Below, piece after piece: positions 1 through 10,329 of a stretch of DNA of 64,000 nt (position 1 is the stretch's first letter; each line of letters opens with the position of its first letter). Below the pieces are notes generated by a model. The model made no database searches. It had not been told where the DNA came from and worked only from the letters and a program-made list of their open reading frames with translations. This DNA comes from Hemerocallis citrina (taxonomy: Eukaryota; Streptophyta; Magnoliopsida; Asparagales; Asphodelaceae): positions 16,415,971 to 16,479,970 of the forward strand of contig CM030360.1 in NCBI GenBank assembly GCA_017893485.1, given 5' to 3'. A program made the translations under genes and the position numbers.

Positions 1-1261
1 AGGAGTTTGTGGAGCTCAAGCTCGGTAATGGGTTTGGCGTCGGAATGGAGCTTCGGCAAAGTGGAGGCGAGCTCGCAGTGTTGGTGAGTTCGACAGTGGA
101 GGACGGCGAGGTTGGGCGAGCACGGCGTTGGAGAACTCGAGCTCGACGGAGCTTGGGGGAGTGGAGCTCGGAGGTGAGCTCGATGATGGAGCTCGATGAG
201 GGTGGAGTTGTGAGCGCTCAAGGTTGAAGGAGGAGTTCGCTCAACAATGTGAGGAGCTCGTCATTGCCATGGTGATGGGTTCGAGCTCGGTATGGTGATG
301 AGGACGAGGCGATGGAGGAGGTGAGGCCAACGTCGGAGCTCGGTGACCTCGAGCTCGATGAGGTGTTTTTGGCTCTCTGTTTCGAAGCAGAGGTGGAGCT
401 CGGCATGGCGAGGATGGCCGACGATGGCGTCGGTTGCCATGGCGGAGCTCGTTGGTGGAGAGCTCGGCATGGCGATGGGTTCGGCATTGGAATGGAGCTT
501 GGAGGTGAAGAAGACTTTGGGTTTTTTCTTCCTCTGCATCTGGCGCCAAAATGGCTGAAGAAGAAGGAGGTGAAGTGGTTATGGGGTTCGGGTTTGGATC
601 CCTTAACGGGTCTGAACCCGACCCTGTAGCGCCCCCCTTTTCTTCTTCTTCTTCTTCTTCTTCTTCTTCTTCTTCTTCTTCTTCTTCTTCTTCTTCTTCT
701 TCTTCTTCTTCTTCTTCTTCTTCTTCTTCGGTAAATCCGAGCACGGGTTTAGAGGCACATTTTTTGCCACTTTGCAGTTCAGTAGGTCGGTAGCTCGAAT
801 TTCAGATCCGAGCTACGTGGCTCAATCTGGGCGGTTGATCACGATCATGGCGCGAATCACGAGACAAGAGGCTCAAATTTCGAGAAAATGTTATCTTGTC
901 GTTTTGTGGAAACGTGGCGCGATCTGAGCCGTTCATCATGTTCTAGCACGAATTTTGAGACAATCTGACGGTGAAACTGGCTCGACGGTATTTTTCTCCA
1001 TATGTGGAGGTCGGTACCTCGTCTACTCGGCTCGATGACTCAGTAATTCCCCCTCTGCCCATAGTAGCTTGGCGTAGAGGAGGGGTCGGAGCTCGACGAG
1101 GAAGGGGGTCGGCATATGGGAGAGGTGAAGAGCTCCGAAGCTTGGTGATGTGTTGTTTGGTTTGGAGATTTTTGAAGAGGAGCTCCACTCCTAGGGGTGG
1201 AGAAGAGGTGCTAGGAAGATCCTCGTAAGAGCCATGGGAAGACCCATTCTTTGAAGTGAGT
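1..1261. other. GAGCTC-rich spacer, no gene seen
   Basis: The stretch is rich in GAGCTC and GAGCTCGG words on the plus strand and resembles the tandem arrays to its right in vocabulary, but it shows no clear period. It probably belongs to the 3' untranslated region or 3' LTR of the minus-strand Gypsy derivative. Open frames here are low-complexity products of the TTC tract and of GAGCTC words, so I call no gene. Confidence 0.5.
639..729. repeat. (TTC)n microsatellite, about 30 units
   Basis: An uninterrupted TTC/GAA tract of about 91 bp. It creates artificial poly-Ser and poly-Glu reading frames. GAA/TTC tracts can form triplex DNA, which is general knowledge; nothing here shows a function. 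Confidence 0.97.
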
Positions 1262-2810
1262 GCAAGGAGCAACTCTATGGGAGAATTTTGAGCTGCGAAC
1301 TCGCTTAGAAGATGCCCGCTTTGGAGGCGAGCGGAGTGAAGAGCTCGGCTCTAGGAGAGAGCCATCTGGAAGACGAGTTTGAGGAGCAACTCTAGGGGAG
1401 AGTTGTGAGCTCCGAACTCGTTGAGAAGGTGTCCGCTTTGGAGGCGAGCAGAGTGAAGAGCTCGGCTCTGGGAGAGAGCTATTTGTGAGACGAGTGTGAG
1501 AAGTAACTCTAGGAGAGAGTTGTGCCCCGAACTCGTTGAGAAAAGGTCCGCTTTGGAGGTAAGCGGAGTGAAGAGCTCGGTTGTAGGAGAGAGCCATCTG
1601 GAAGACGAGTTTGAGGAGCAACTCTAGGAGAGAGTTGTGCTGCGAACTTGTTGAGAAAAGGTCCGCTTTGGAGGTAAGCGGAGTGAAGAGCTCGGCTCTA
1701 GGAGAGAGCCATTCGGGAGACGAGTTTGAGGAGCAACTCTAGGGGAGAGTTGTGAGCTCCGAACTCGTTGAGAAGAGGTCCGCTTTGGAAGCGAGCGGAG
1801 TGAAGAGCTCGGCTCTAGGAGAGAGCCATCTGGAAGATGGTTTGAGGAGCAACTCTAGGAGAGAGTTGTGAGCTCCGAACTTATTGAGAAGAGGTCCGCT
1901 TTGGAGGTGAGCGGAGTGAAGAGCTCGGCTCTGGGAGAGAGAGCCATTTGTGAGACAAGTGTGAGGAGGAACTCTAGGAGAGAGTTGTGCCCCGAACTCG
2001 TTGAGAAGAGGTCCGCTTTGGAGGTAAGCGGAGCAAAGAGCTCGGCTCTGGGAGAGAGCCATTTGTGAGACGAGTGTGAGGAGGAACTCTAGGAGAGAGT
2101 TGTGCCCCGAACTCGTTGAGAAGAGATCCGCTTCAGAGGCGAGCGGAGTGAAAAGCTCGGCTCTAGGAAAGAGCCACTTGGAGGGCGAGTGTGAGGAGGA
2201 ACTCTAGGGGAGAGTTGTGCTCCGAACTCGTTAAGAAGACGTCCGCTTTAGAGGGAGCGGACCGAAGAGCTCGGCTTTAGGAGAGCCATCTGGAAGATGA
2301 GTTTGAGGAGCAACCCTAGGAGAGAGTTGTGAGCTCCGAACTTATTGAGAAGAGGTCCTCTTTGGAGGCGAGCGGAGTGAAGAGCTCGGCTCTGGGAGAG
2401 AGCCATTTGTGAGACGAGTGTGAGGAGGAACGCTAGGAGAGAGTTGTGCCCCGAACTCATTGAGAAGAGGTCCGCTTTGGAGGTGAGCGGAGTGAAGAGC
2501 TTGGCTCTGGGAGAGAGCCATTTGTGAGACGAGTGTGAGGAGGAACTCTAGGAGAGAGTTGTGACCCGAACTTGTTGAGAAGAGGTCCGCTTCGGAGGCG
2601 AGCGGAGTGAAAATCTCGGCTCTCGGAAAGAGCCACTTGGAAGGTGAATGTGAGGAGGAACTCTAGGGGAGAGTTGTTTTCCGAACTCGTTGAGAAGAGG
2701 TCAACTTTAGAGGCGAGCGGAGTGAAGAGCTCGACTCTAGGGGAGAGCCATTTGGAAGACGAGTTTGAGGACCAACTCTAGGAGAGAGTTGTGAGCTCCG
2801 AACTCGCTAT
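1262..2810 (-). repeat. Tandem array A, 115-bp unit, about 13 copies
   Basis: The landmark AGTTGTG recurs at 1401, 1518, 1633, 1748, 1864, 1983, 2098, 2213, 2323, 2442, 2557, 2672 and 2787. The spacing is mostly 115 bp, with exceptions from 110 to 119. Each unit holds a phrase close to TCCGAACTCGTTGAGAAG and one close to GAGCGGAGTGAAGAGCTCGG. On the minus strand the array lies downstream of gag, where the 3' untranslated region should be. Such arrays are known in Tat-lineage 3' regions and can seed satellite DNA. Confidence 0.93.
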
Positions 2811-3235
2811 TTAAGTGAGAGAATCAACGGTTGTAGGAGCAGTTCCGAATGGCGAACCACTTCTAACTCGCTTAAGAGCAAGTTATCCGAAGCAGAATCG
2901 AGCCAAGTGTTGGACTCCGAACTCATCGTTAGAGGGACTCAACGGTTGTGGGAGAAATTCTGAATGGCGAACCAATTCTAACTCGCTGAAGAGGAAGTTA
3001 TTTGAAGCAGAATTGAGCCAAGTGTTGGACTCCGAACTCGTCGTTAGAGGGACTCAACGGTTGTGGGAGCAGTTCCGAATGGCGAACCACTTCTAACTCG
3101 CTGAAGAGCAAGTTATTTGAAGCAGAATCGAGCCAAGTGTTGGACTCCGAACTCGTTGTTAGAGCTTAGTAAGTTGCGGGAGCAGCCATGTAGAAGAAGC
3201 TGGATTCCGAACTCACCATTTAGCGAGTCGTGACT
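2811..3235 (-). repeat. Tandem array B, 115-bp unit, about 3.5 copies
   Basis: The landmark TCAACGG recurs at 2824, 2939 and 3054, exactly 115 bp apart, and a degenerate fourth copy starts near 3166. The sequence differs from array A, but the period is the same and both contain the phrase CTCCGAACTCGTT. This suggests one ancestral unit that diverged into two sub-arrays before or during amplification. Confidence 0.9.
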
Positions 3236-3437
3236 CGAAGAGATAGAGATGAAGCAAGAGCAACAATTTTCAATGAAAAAATATAATGTTTTATTGAGAT
3301 AAACTAAGTGGCCGCTTCAATAGGGCGAGCCATTATTACATGCTATTGGCCGGATTACAAGCATCGGCCTTATTGAAAATCAAGATCCTACTTCTAAGAT
3401 AAGGTGAAGTCCTCTTGGGAGGAGCTGAGTCTTGAAG
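3236..3437 (-). other. Gag to 3' untranslated region junction, no gene
   Basis: On the minus strand this AT-rich stretch links the end of the gag relic to the repeat arrays. It includes a phrase close to CACTTAGTTTATCTCAATAA, which resembles the sequence that follows the integrase of the plus-strand Tat element near 49040-49070. That resemblance is the main reason to think pol was lost between gag and the 3' region. Confidence 0.45.
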
Positions 3438-5234
3438 CTCGGCGGGCCTTTCTGTTCGTTTGTTGGCTCCTCAGAGCGGAAGCTCGGCCCTATTTTTTTG
3501 GACGAACTTGGTCAGGTGCCCCCACTATATGAGTTCTTCGATCTCCTCCTTGAGAGCCCGACAATCATCTGTGTCGTGGCCGTGGTTCCTGTGAAAGCGG
3601 CACCACTTATCCTTGTTTCTCTTCTTGCCAGGTGTATTCATTCTAGGGGGAGCACGGAGTAGCCCTTTTTTGTTCACCTCCATAAGAACTTCTGATATAT
3701 TGGCAATGAGGGGGGTGAACTTCTCAAACCAATGAGTCGGACGGCGCTGGCCATTGCCATCCTTCTGGGATTTTTGGGACCCCTCTTCGCTTGTGCTCTT
3801 CCGTTTGTTCCCGGAAGATGTCTCCTCAAGAGTAGGGGGTTGAGAGCCTCTTCCGCTCGTATGTACTTCTCCACCCTAAGTAGGAGTTCTGAGAAGTTCC
3901 GAGGAGGCTTCTTGGCAAGGGACGCCCTGAGGTTGGCATTAGTGACGTTGCGCTCGAACGCGGCTGAGGCTACTGATTGGTTGAGGGAGGAAATGGACTA
4001 GGCTTCGGCGGTGAAGCGTCGGACGTAATCCCTTAGGTGTTCACCCCTTTCTTGGTTGAGGGTCACCAGGGATACAATTGTTTTCTCGGCCCGGCAGCTA
4101 CCCACGAAATGAGTAAGGAAGAGCCCTTCGAACTGATCGAATGAAAAGATGGAGGCCGGGGCGAGTCGAGAGTACCATTCTCTTGCAGGCCCCTTCAACG
4201 TGGCAGGAAAGATCTTGCAGAGGAGGGCGTCAGAAGCATGGTGGATCATCATGAGAATTTTGAAACTCTCTATGTGATCTGCGGGGTCTGACTCCCCGGT
4301 ATACGACTCGAAGTGAGGCGGCTTGAAGTTCTCTGGGATGGGGGCCTCCATGATGGTGCGGAAGAATGGAGGTCTGCTCGGGCAGAGGTTATCGCCCGTT
4401 GCTCTTCTTCCCTGTCAATTCGGCTGAGGCGCCTCTCCATCTCGTGGAGACGGTTGTAGACCGAGTCTTCTCTTTGATCATACCTTGCCAAGCCCCGAGA
4501 CTCATCTTCGTACGAGGGTGGACTGGGGCTGCGGCAATGGTAACTTGGAGTTGGACGAGGACTGAGAGTGTGAAGGCAATGGCTCCTAGTTGGCTCATGG
4601 GTAGGTGGCCTCTGGTCGTTCTTTGGGGTGATATTGAGGACCCGTAAGACTGTCGCTTGGATGTCTTGGTCTGCCTTTGTGACTTGTGCCTCTCCAGCTT
4701 GGTGGTCCCTATATATGGCTCGGCTTACTAGAGAATGAGTTCTCCGCCGATGACGCTGAGGGGAATCCCTTCGCCCTCTTCGAGTAGGGGACCTTCTGTA
4801 GTCTCGGCGATGAGGAGATCGTTCATTTGGACGTTGTTGGCGGGAGGCTCCCTCTCGGGCCTGCCTTTCATCCAAACGGCGGCGAAGATCCTCTTCCTTC
4901 TGCCGATTGAGGATGGTATTGCGAAGATCGGAAGCTCGGGGATTATGGGATGCCATAGAATCGGAAGGAGGGTTGTGTATGGAGATGCGGACCTGATGGA
5001 GAGGTTGCTTCTGAGGATTGGGACGCGAGCCCCCCGCACCGGCATTCTGAGCCCCGGGGGAACCCTTAGGGGGTTGCGGATCTTAAGAGGAGGTTGGTTC
5101 TGCTGGAGAGGGTCCTCAGCTTGAGGAGGAAGTTGCCCCTGCTGCTGAGCGGGTTGGAGAGGGACTTCCTGTTGCTGATCAACGGGATTGGGTCCACGGT
5201 TGGACCCTTTGGATCTTACTTTCCTAGGAGGCAT
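3438..5234 (-). pseudogene. Tat-type Gypsy gag relic
   Basis: Gag forms the capsid of the retrotransposon particle. The minus-strand reading starts at the ATG at 5234 with a Pro/Gln-rich N-terminus. It then moves through other frames (4956-4270, then 4351-3998), so at least two frameshifts are present. The 4351-3998 part is the retrotransposon gag (capsid) domain, with phrases such as YTGESDPADHIESFK, KGPAREWYSRL and FDQFEGLFLTHFV. Further on, near 3620-3530, a decayed C-terminal phrase CRFHRNHGHDTDDC is followed by ALKEEIEELI, typical of Tat-lineage gag. Stops interrupt it. No pol follows. It cannot encode a full protein now. Confidence 0.8.
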
Positions 5235-5285
5235 GACTGGGGAAGGTCTGACCTACGGGAAGAGGATGGGTTGCTGCTCGTTTGT

Positions 5286-5303
5286 TTCTCACAGACGGCG
5301 CCA
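5286..5303 (-). promoter_or_regulatory. Primer-binding site, TGGCGCC type
   Basis: The minus strand reads TGGCGCCGTCTGTGAG three bases inside the LTR end. Primer-binding sites of the TGGCGCC type occur in plant Gypsy elements of the Tat/Athila group. They differ from the initiator-Met type used by the other elements in this window. Confidence 0.65.
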
Positions 5304-5306
5304 ATC

Positions 5307-5892
5307 TGGTACCGCTAAATCTGGTGTGGGGGCAAACAGATAGTATTTGTGGATTCTTAGGAAAACTTGAATAGCAAACCTGAAACCTGTTCTGTCGGAG
5401 TTTGACCGCTGACTCCCGCCGTTCACCTGCAAAAGTGCGAGACACCGGGGTTGATCCCTCCGACGCACCCTCCGACGCTCAAGTCAGTAATCAGGAATAA
5501 TTATGAGAGAGCGTAAATTGGCAAAAGATTGATTACCTCTTAATAGTGGTGGATGGGGGGTATTTATAGTCTCCTTAGGGATCAGATTAGGAATGTAATC
5601 CCTGTGATCAGATTAGGAATGTAATCCCTAATTCCCATTGAAAGGATAGATGTGAATTAGGGCCGTTGATTAGGACTAATCAGGAACCCTAATTCTATCC
5701 TGCTGGACCGGGTTCATTTCGGGTTGGGACCCGTACCCAGTTGAGGTGGATCCGTTCGTGGGTTATTGGATCTTGAAGACAGACCCAGTTCCCATTTCAG
5801 ACCCGTTAGTAGGTGAAATTACTGTTTTATCCCTGAGCATTAAGATTCGTGTCTGATGTGAACGGTCCCGATTTAATCCTATTTTTTTTCCA
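5307..5892 (-). repeat. LTR of the Tat-type derivative (5' LTR)
   Basis: Boundaries were set by the adjacent primer-binding site and by matching TGG...CCA termini (plus strand TGGTACCGC at the left, TTTTTTTCCA at the right). The LTR is about 586 bp. It holds a TATA-like box on the minus strand at 5561-5569. The right boundary is inferred and could be off by several bases, because the partner LTR is not in the window. Confidence 0.6.
5561..5569 (-). promoter_or_regulatory. TATA-like box of the LTR
   Basis: The minus strand reads CTATAAATA followed by a C-run. This is the expected form and position for a pol II promoter in the LTR, about 250 bp before the LTR end. Confidence 0.5.
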
Positions 5893-6375
5893 TATCACAT
5901 TGTTATATCGATATTCCATTGTTCTCTGCTTTCTCTACATGTTGTCCACGACTTGCTATGAGGACAATTTTTCTCTTCTTTTTAGATGAAGTGTTCACAG
6001 GTAATGAAGGAGAATTGTCTGCTGGAATTAAAGAACAAACATTTTGAAGATTACTGCTTTCTAGTTGCTTATTGTTTTCATTGAACTTAATGTATTTAGA
6101 CTTGTTATTATTTGGATTGGATTATTATTGTATTGAGCTTATGTCCCGGATTTTATTATTGTTTTCAGACGTTAAATTATTATTGTATTTGGATATTTTT
6201 ATAGCTTCATTCCAAGTATTATTATTCATGAGATTATTATTATTACCTGCGCAATTGTTCTGTATTGATTATATTGTTGAGTTGATCAGATAAACAGCTT
6301 ATGAGTGACGTTAGTCATTCGCTGGGCCAGTGTCAGATACTCATATTCTGTATTTTTTGAAAGCGGGGCATGACA
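5893..6375 (+). repeat. LTR fragment, TGTCA family (same family as 51525-54695)
   Basis: The reverse complement begins TGTCATGCCCCGCTTTC and stays recognisably similar to 51525 to about 52000. It shares phrases such as GCAAGTCGTGGACA and ends in GCGGGGCATGACA at 6375. The left side is cut at the LTR of the Tat-type derivative, which may have inserted here. Only about 480 bp of a roughly 3.2-kb LTR remain. Confidence 0.7.
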
Positions 6376-6495
6376 GGGTGTCACTTGTGCTTCATGTGTT
6401 TGCTTTTTCTACCTCTTCTCATTTACTTTGCAACTTAATTTTAATTTTGTTTATTTCTGCACAATTACCCTATTCACCCCCCAGGGTTATTTACA
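6376..6495 (+). repeat. Copia LTR 3'-end fragment
   Basis: It ends in CCTATTCACCCCCCAGGG and then TTATTTACA. This matches the LTR terminus of the Copia element at 62525 read on the other strand (CCTATTCACCCCCAAGG then TGATTTACA). No primer-binding site follows, so it is a relic. Confidence 0.55.
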
Positions 6496-8506
6496 ATATA
6501 CAGATTTGATACTCAATGTTACAAATCAAGCATACAGAATCTTTGATTCTTCATTTTTTTTGTGCGGGGGTTGGGGGGGGGGGGTTGATTGAAGATTGTT
6601 TGTACCATCGGTCTGATTAATCACTGAAAAACATAAAAGAACACCTGTCAAAAACACAGTACTTCCCCCCACATCTCACTAAGATCCTAAAAAATCAAAA
6701 AAAAAAAAAGAAGGAACACACCCTCACCGGAAAACATATTAGAGATTATGAGAAATAATAATAAGAGAAATTATGGTTAACATTCTAGACTAAGGTGCTT
6801 GAGGTATTTACTCTAGGTATCAAGATTGGAATACCTAGGCTACTATCACAAGCTCGTATTTATAGGATAAATACTGGTTTTGGTACTGGGCTCTCAACCC
6901 TCTCAACTCGCAGTCCGATATCATACAATTAGTATCTGTAACACATATGTTACCCATAGAATAATATTATACATAATATTATTGATATGGTAAGAATATA
7001 TATACTCACACTATGTTTGTCTGTTGACATGTGCCTACGACATGTCTTCAGGACGGTGCACCTGGTTTGATTATATAAAATAGTTTTAGAGGTCCAACAA
7101 ATTAATTGAAGTAGGAAACATGTTATATGAGGAAGCAACATATCTACTTTTAAGCTCAACCATTGCTTTCTTGATCATTAGCTTGAGCTTACCTAGAATG
7201 CATATAGTTTGTTAGAAACACCGCATAGAGTTTTTTTAAACTTCAGCATCACTTTTAGATGCTTGTAATAATTATGCAAGGACATGATCATATAGGTTTT
7301 ATAGAGCTTACTCTAATTCCATAACCACTATGGGCATGTCTAAATAGAATGATAACCCAAGTGCAGATGTGAAGGTATCTACAATTGAAATACCTCTTAT
7401 TATTATTTCAACAAAAATGTAATACATGAAGTTATGAAAACTCTAATCCAAGCTAATCATTTATTTTATCTCCAATTTGTCTCCCAATTGCACCTTTATA
7501 AAAAAAAAATTTAAATGGATCAATAACAAATTTACTTTAGCTGTCTTTCTTGAGTGGAGAGTTTGCACCCTTCACTGGTACACTCCAGTCATTCCAATCC
7601 TATATATCCAAACATACATTAAAAGTTCTTATATGTTATGTTATCCATGGTTTCCAATAACCAGTGAAGGGAACATTTCACGATAGCATATTCTCTTATA
7701 GTAAAGAAATTAATGTTCCATATTTGCCAAGTTATTTTATGTTGCTGATAAGCTTATCTGTCCTGCTATGGTTTGGAAGCCTAAATTGAGGCCACCAAAT
7801 AATCCATCTCTCACTTGCGTACACCTTAAATCAAAACTAATAAAAAACTCATCAAATAAATCATCAAATTAAATTTTTTTAAACTAAAAAATAAAACAAT
7901 CATACCTCTCTGAACTTAGATCTCATGCACACAAAGAATTCGAGCCAGCAAAAAACTGAGTAATTCCCTACATCCACAAAATTTAAAATTAGAATGGGAA
8001 TTCGGTTAATAAGATGAAATCTCTCGATTCGGTGGAGGAGAGTCACCGATACGGAGTCACTTGATATTCATGTTCGATTTGGTGGAGGGAAGTCGCCGAT
8101 AAGGAATCAGCAGCGGATCAGATTTCGACGATGACCTCTTGATTGGGGTTCGACACTGAATTTGGATTTGGATTTGCTTTGAGATTCACGCTTGAGAGGA
8201 TGATGGAGGTTTCGCCAATGGAATGAAAGCGAAGGTTTAAGAAAATAGTTTTAGGAATTTGGAGTTAGCGACTTAAAAACCCTAGAGAAGAGAGAAAAAT
8301 TGGAGCTCTCTGGTTTGGGAAATAGAGGAAGCAAACTGATCTGAATAGGAGGGAGAGAGAGAGGAATAATAAAATAAATAAAGGATTTGTTTTGGGAGGG
8401 GAGATTTGAATTTGAGTTTTGGGGAGAAAATGTCTTTTAGGAGCTTAGATCAGGACAATTGATTTCCTATTGAAGGAGAGCCACTTGATAGCTTTTCTTT
8501 GTGTTT

Positions 8507-8553
<47 letters not shown>

Positions 8554-9202
8554 TCCTCCCATATTCTCAATATATAAGTAGTACTGCATTATCTCATCAA
8601 TTCAACATACGGTTGAGTGGTTTATAGTAGTCTCTAAGTCGAAGAAATGCACCACACAAACTACAGTTCATAAGGACTAAATCAATTACAAATCCGAATA
8701 GTTCAAATAAGACTAAACCAAAATAATTAGATTGTTCCCAAACCATATCACAACAGAATAGTTCAGCATGACTATACCAACTGGAAAAATCTGTCATAGT
8801 TTCAAACTCAACCAAAGCACAAATTTTAAGAACGCAATAAAGGTTTTAAGATTAATGAACATAAGTTTCTTAACTCAAAAGAAGTTTTACCAATCAAATG
8901 ACTAATTTATTCTCGAGAGAAATAAACTGGAACTCTATCCTTACACAATGCTTTATGTTTACTCATCCATTTTGAGAAAATCATTATTTTGAAATTTATG
9001 TTGACAGATTCAACTCCTCCATCTTTGCTAGCATATTGCAAACAAGAATATCATGAGACACATCTCTAAGAATTCTAGCAAATTTAATAAAGTTCTAGTT
9101 CATCAAAAGAACTTAGTACGATTCAAAATTAGATTAGCAAAAATGTGACACAAACATTACAATCAAGTTTCTTTAACCAAATAAAGAACAAGAACTATTA
9201 TA
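6496..9202. other. AT-rich unassigned DNA, no gene seen
   Basis: I find no reading frame with a recognisable domain on either strand. A run of about 15 A or G near 6570 and 6700 and the AT microsatellite near 8530 are the only simple repeats. The part 7980-8480 is richer in G and contains phrases such as TCGGTGGAGG in two related copies. It could be an untranslated exon or the end of an unknown element, but nothing proves it. Confidence 0.5.
8509..8549. repeat. (AT)n microsatellite
   Basis: About 20 uninterrupted AT dinucleotides. Confidence 0.97.
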
Positions 9203-9207
9203 GTTTC

Positions 9208-9902
9208 TGTCGAAGTAAATTCTATCCCCACAACTCGTAGTGCTAATAGTGGAAACACACCACAAGCAATAGAAACTCCCAAGACTTAGATGAACCAAGA
9301 ACAAGCCACCACAATATATGGGTCTCACAAGAACACAGCCAATATGCAGAGATAACCAATATTTCTTGTTCCCAAAGAAATACAAACATTACAAGAAAGA
9401 TTACAACTCTCAATCTCTCTCTCTCTCTCTCACCTTTGAAACACTCAGCACAATTCTCTCTTGAAGTTGAATAGTGATCAATCGATACTAACCCTAGAGT
9501 TTACGGCCATATATATAGCCCCCAAGTAAACCCTAAAGGATATACACAAATCTAGCAAATTGGGCCTTTAACTCGCAAGCTCAAAAAATAATTAGCCGAC
9601 GATGTCGGTTGACCGCCCCCAGGTCGGTCGACCGCAACGTGTATATCCAGACCCGAGGGTTGACCGGTCGACTGAACCCCCTAGGCCAGTCGACCGTCCC
9701 CTCCTCTGTTGGACTCATACACTCGAAGAACTCTCAGTCGACTGGGTCGGTCGACCGCACCCCTAGATCGATCGATCGCAACCCTCTAGACTTCTCTTCT
9801 TCTACTTGCTGGTTGTCTTCTCTTGCTTTTTTGTGTACTCCTCTTCTTCTCCAACTTCAAGTACCCCGTGCCTACCTGTATTTGATGACACAATTCCTAT
9901 CA
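9208..9902 (-). repeat. Copia LTR (3' LTR of the minus-strand element)
   Basis: About 695 bp, matched to 11786-12524. Near its plus-strand right half it carries a cluster of GGTCGACCGC-like palindromes (about 9600-9780) and a CT microsatellite near 9415. Confidence 0.92.
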
Positions 9903-10329
9903 GTCTCCTACTTGGACCAAATACACAATGCTTCAAAGTTATTGCAATCTTTTCTCGCACTATCTCTGCCGATCTCCCACTTTCATGGAAGACCCAAGTA
10001 CTCCCCACACTCATGAAGAGCACCTCCGCCACTCCACCACATGGAGTGCACCAACCACCCCTCATTGCCTCATGAAGGTTGTGCTCCACCAATTGCATAG
10101 AGCACGAATACCGGAGAAACAACCACCCGTGTCGGATTCCGTGTTATGAGACTCCCAACTCGCAAGATCTCCATCAACATCGGACATGGTTCAAAGCCTC
10201 TTAATGCACCCTCTGCACTAGAAACCTCCGTGGATGACACCTCCACAAAATTTGCAGATTGTTCAACCCCTACAGTCCCAATTCGGTTACCCTCATCGAC
10301 ATCACCCTGCATATCGATATCAGTGCTCT
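9903..10329 (-). other. Copia 3' internal remnant with polypurine tract
   Basis: The minus strand directly before the 3' LTR reads GGTCCAAGTAGGAGAC, which resembles the Copia polypurine-tract context CCAAGTGGGAGA. Upstream of it a short frame shows no pol domain I can name. The integrase and reverse transcriptase that should lie here are missing. Confidence 0.6.

Larger units (their letters stand above)
1..5892 (-). mobile_element. Tat-type Ty3/Gypsy derivative lacking pol (partial)
   Basis: Read on the minus strand, the order is LTR (5892-5307), primer-binding site, gag relic (5234 to about 3438), then directly a 3' untranslated region with tandem repeats. No protease, reverse transcriptase or integrase is visible between gag and the 3' region. 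Gag of this kind and tandem repeats in the 3' untranslated region are both known from the Tat lineage of plant Gypsy elements. The 3' LTR is not visible and probably lies left of the window. The element is therefore either a non-autonomous deletion derivative or a decayed copy. The lineage call rests on the gag motifs and on the match of the repeats to those after the integrase at 47801-48975. Confidence 0.7.

Noticed and set aside
241..744. Long minus-strand frame with about 30 Glu and Pro/Ser-rich tail
   Set aside because: It is created by the TTC/GAA microsatellite and GAGCTC-rich words. It has no domain and overlaps equally long frames on both strands.
1262..3235. Possible CRISPR-like array
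   Set aside because: The units are contiguous 115-bp tandem repeats without unique spacers, in a plant retroelement.
6072..6293. Leu-rich plus-strand frame resembling a membrane protein
   Set aside because: It falls inside an LTR fragment homologous to 51525-52000. The Leu content comes from TTATTATTG-type repeats.
7980..8480. Possible 5' exon of a host gene
   Set aside because: It is G-richer than its surroundings with duplicated TCGGTGGAGG phrases, but I see no splice sites with a following coding exon and no domain.
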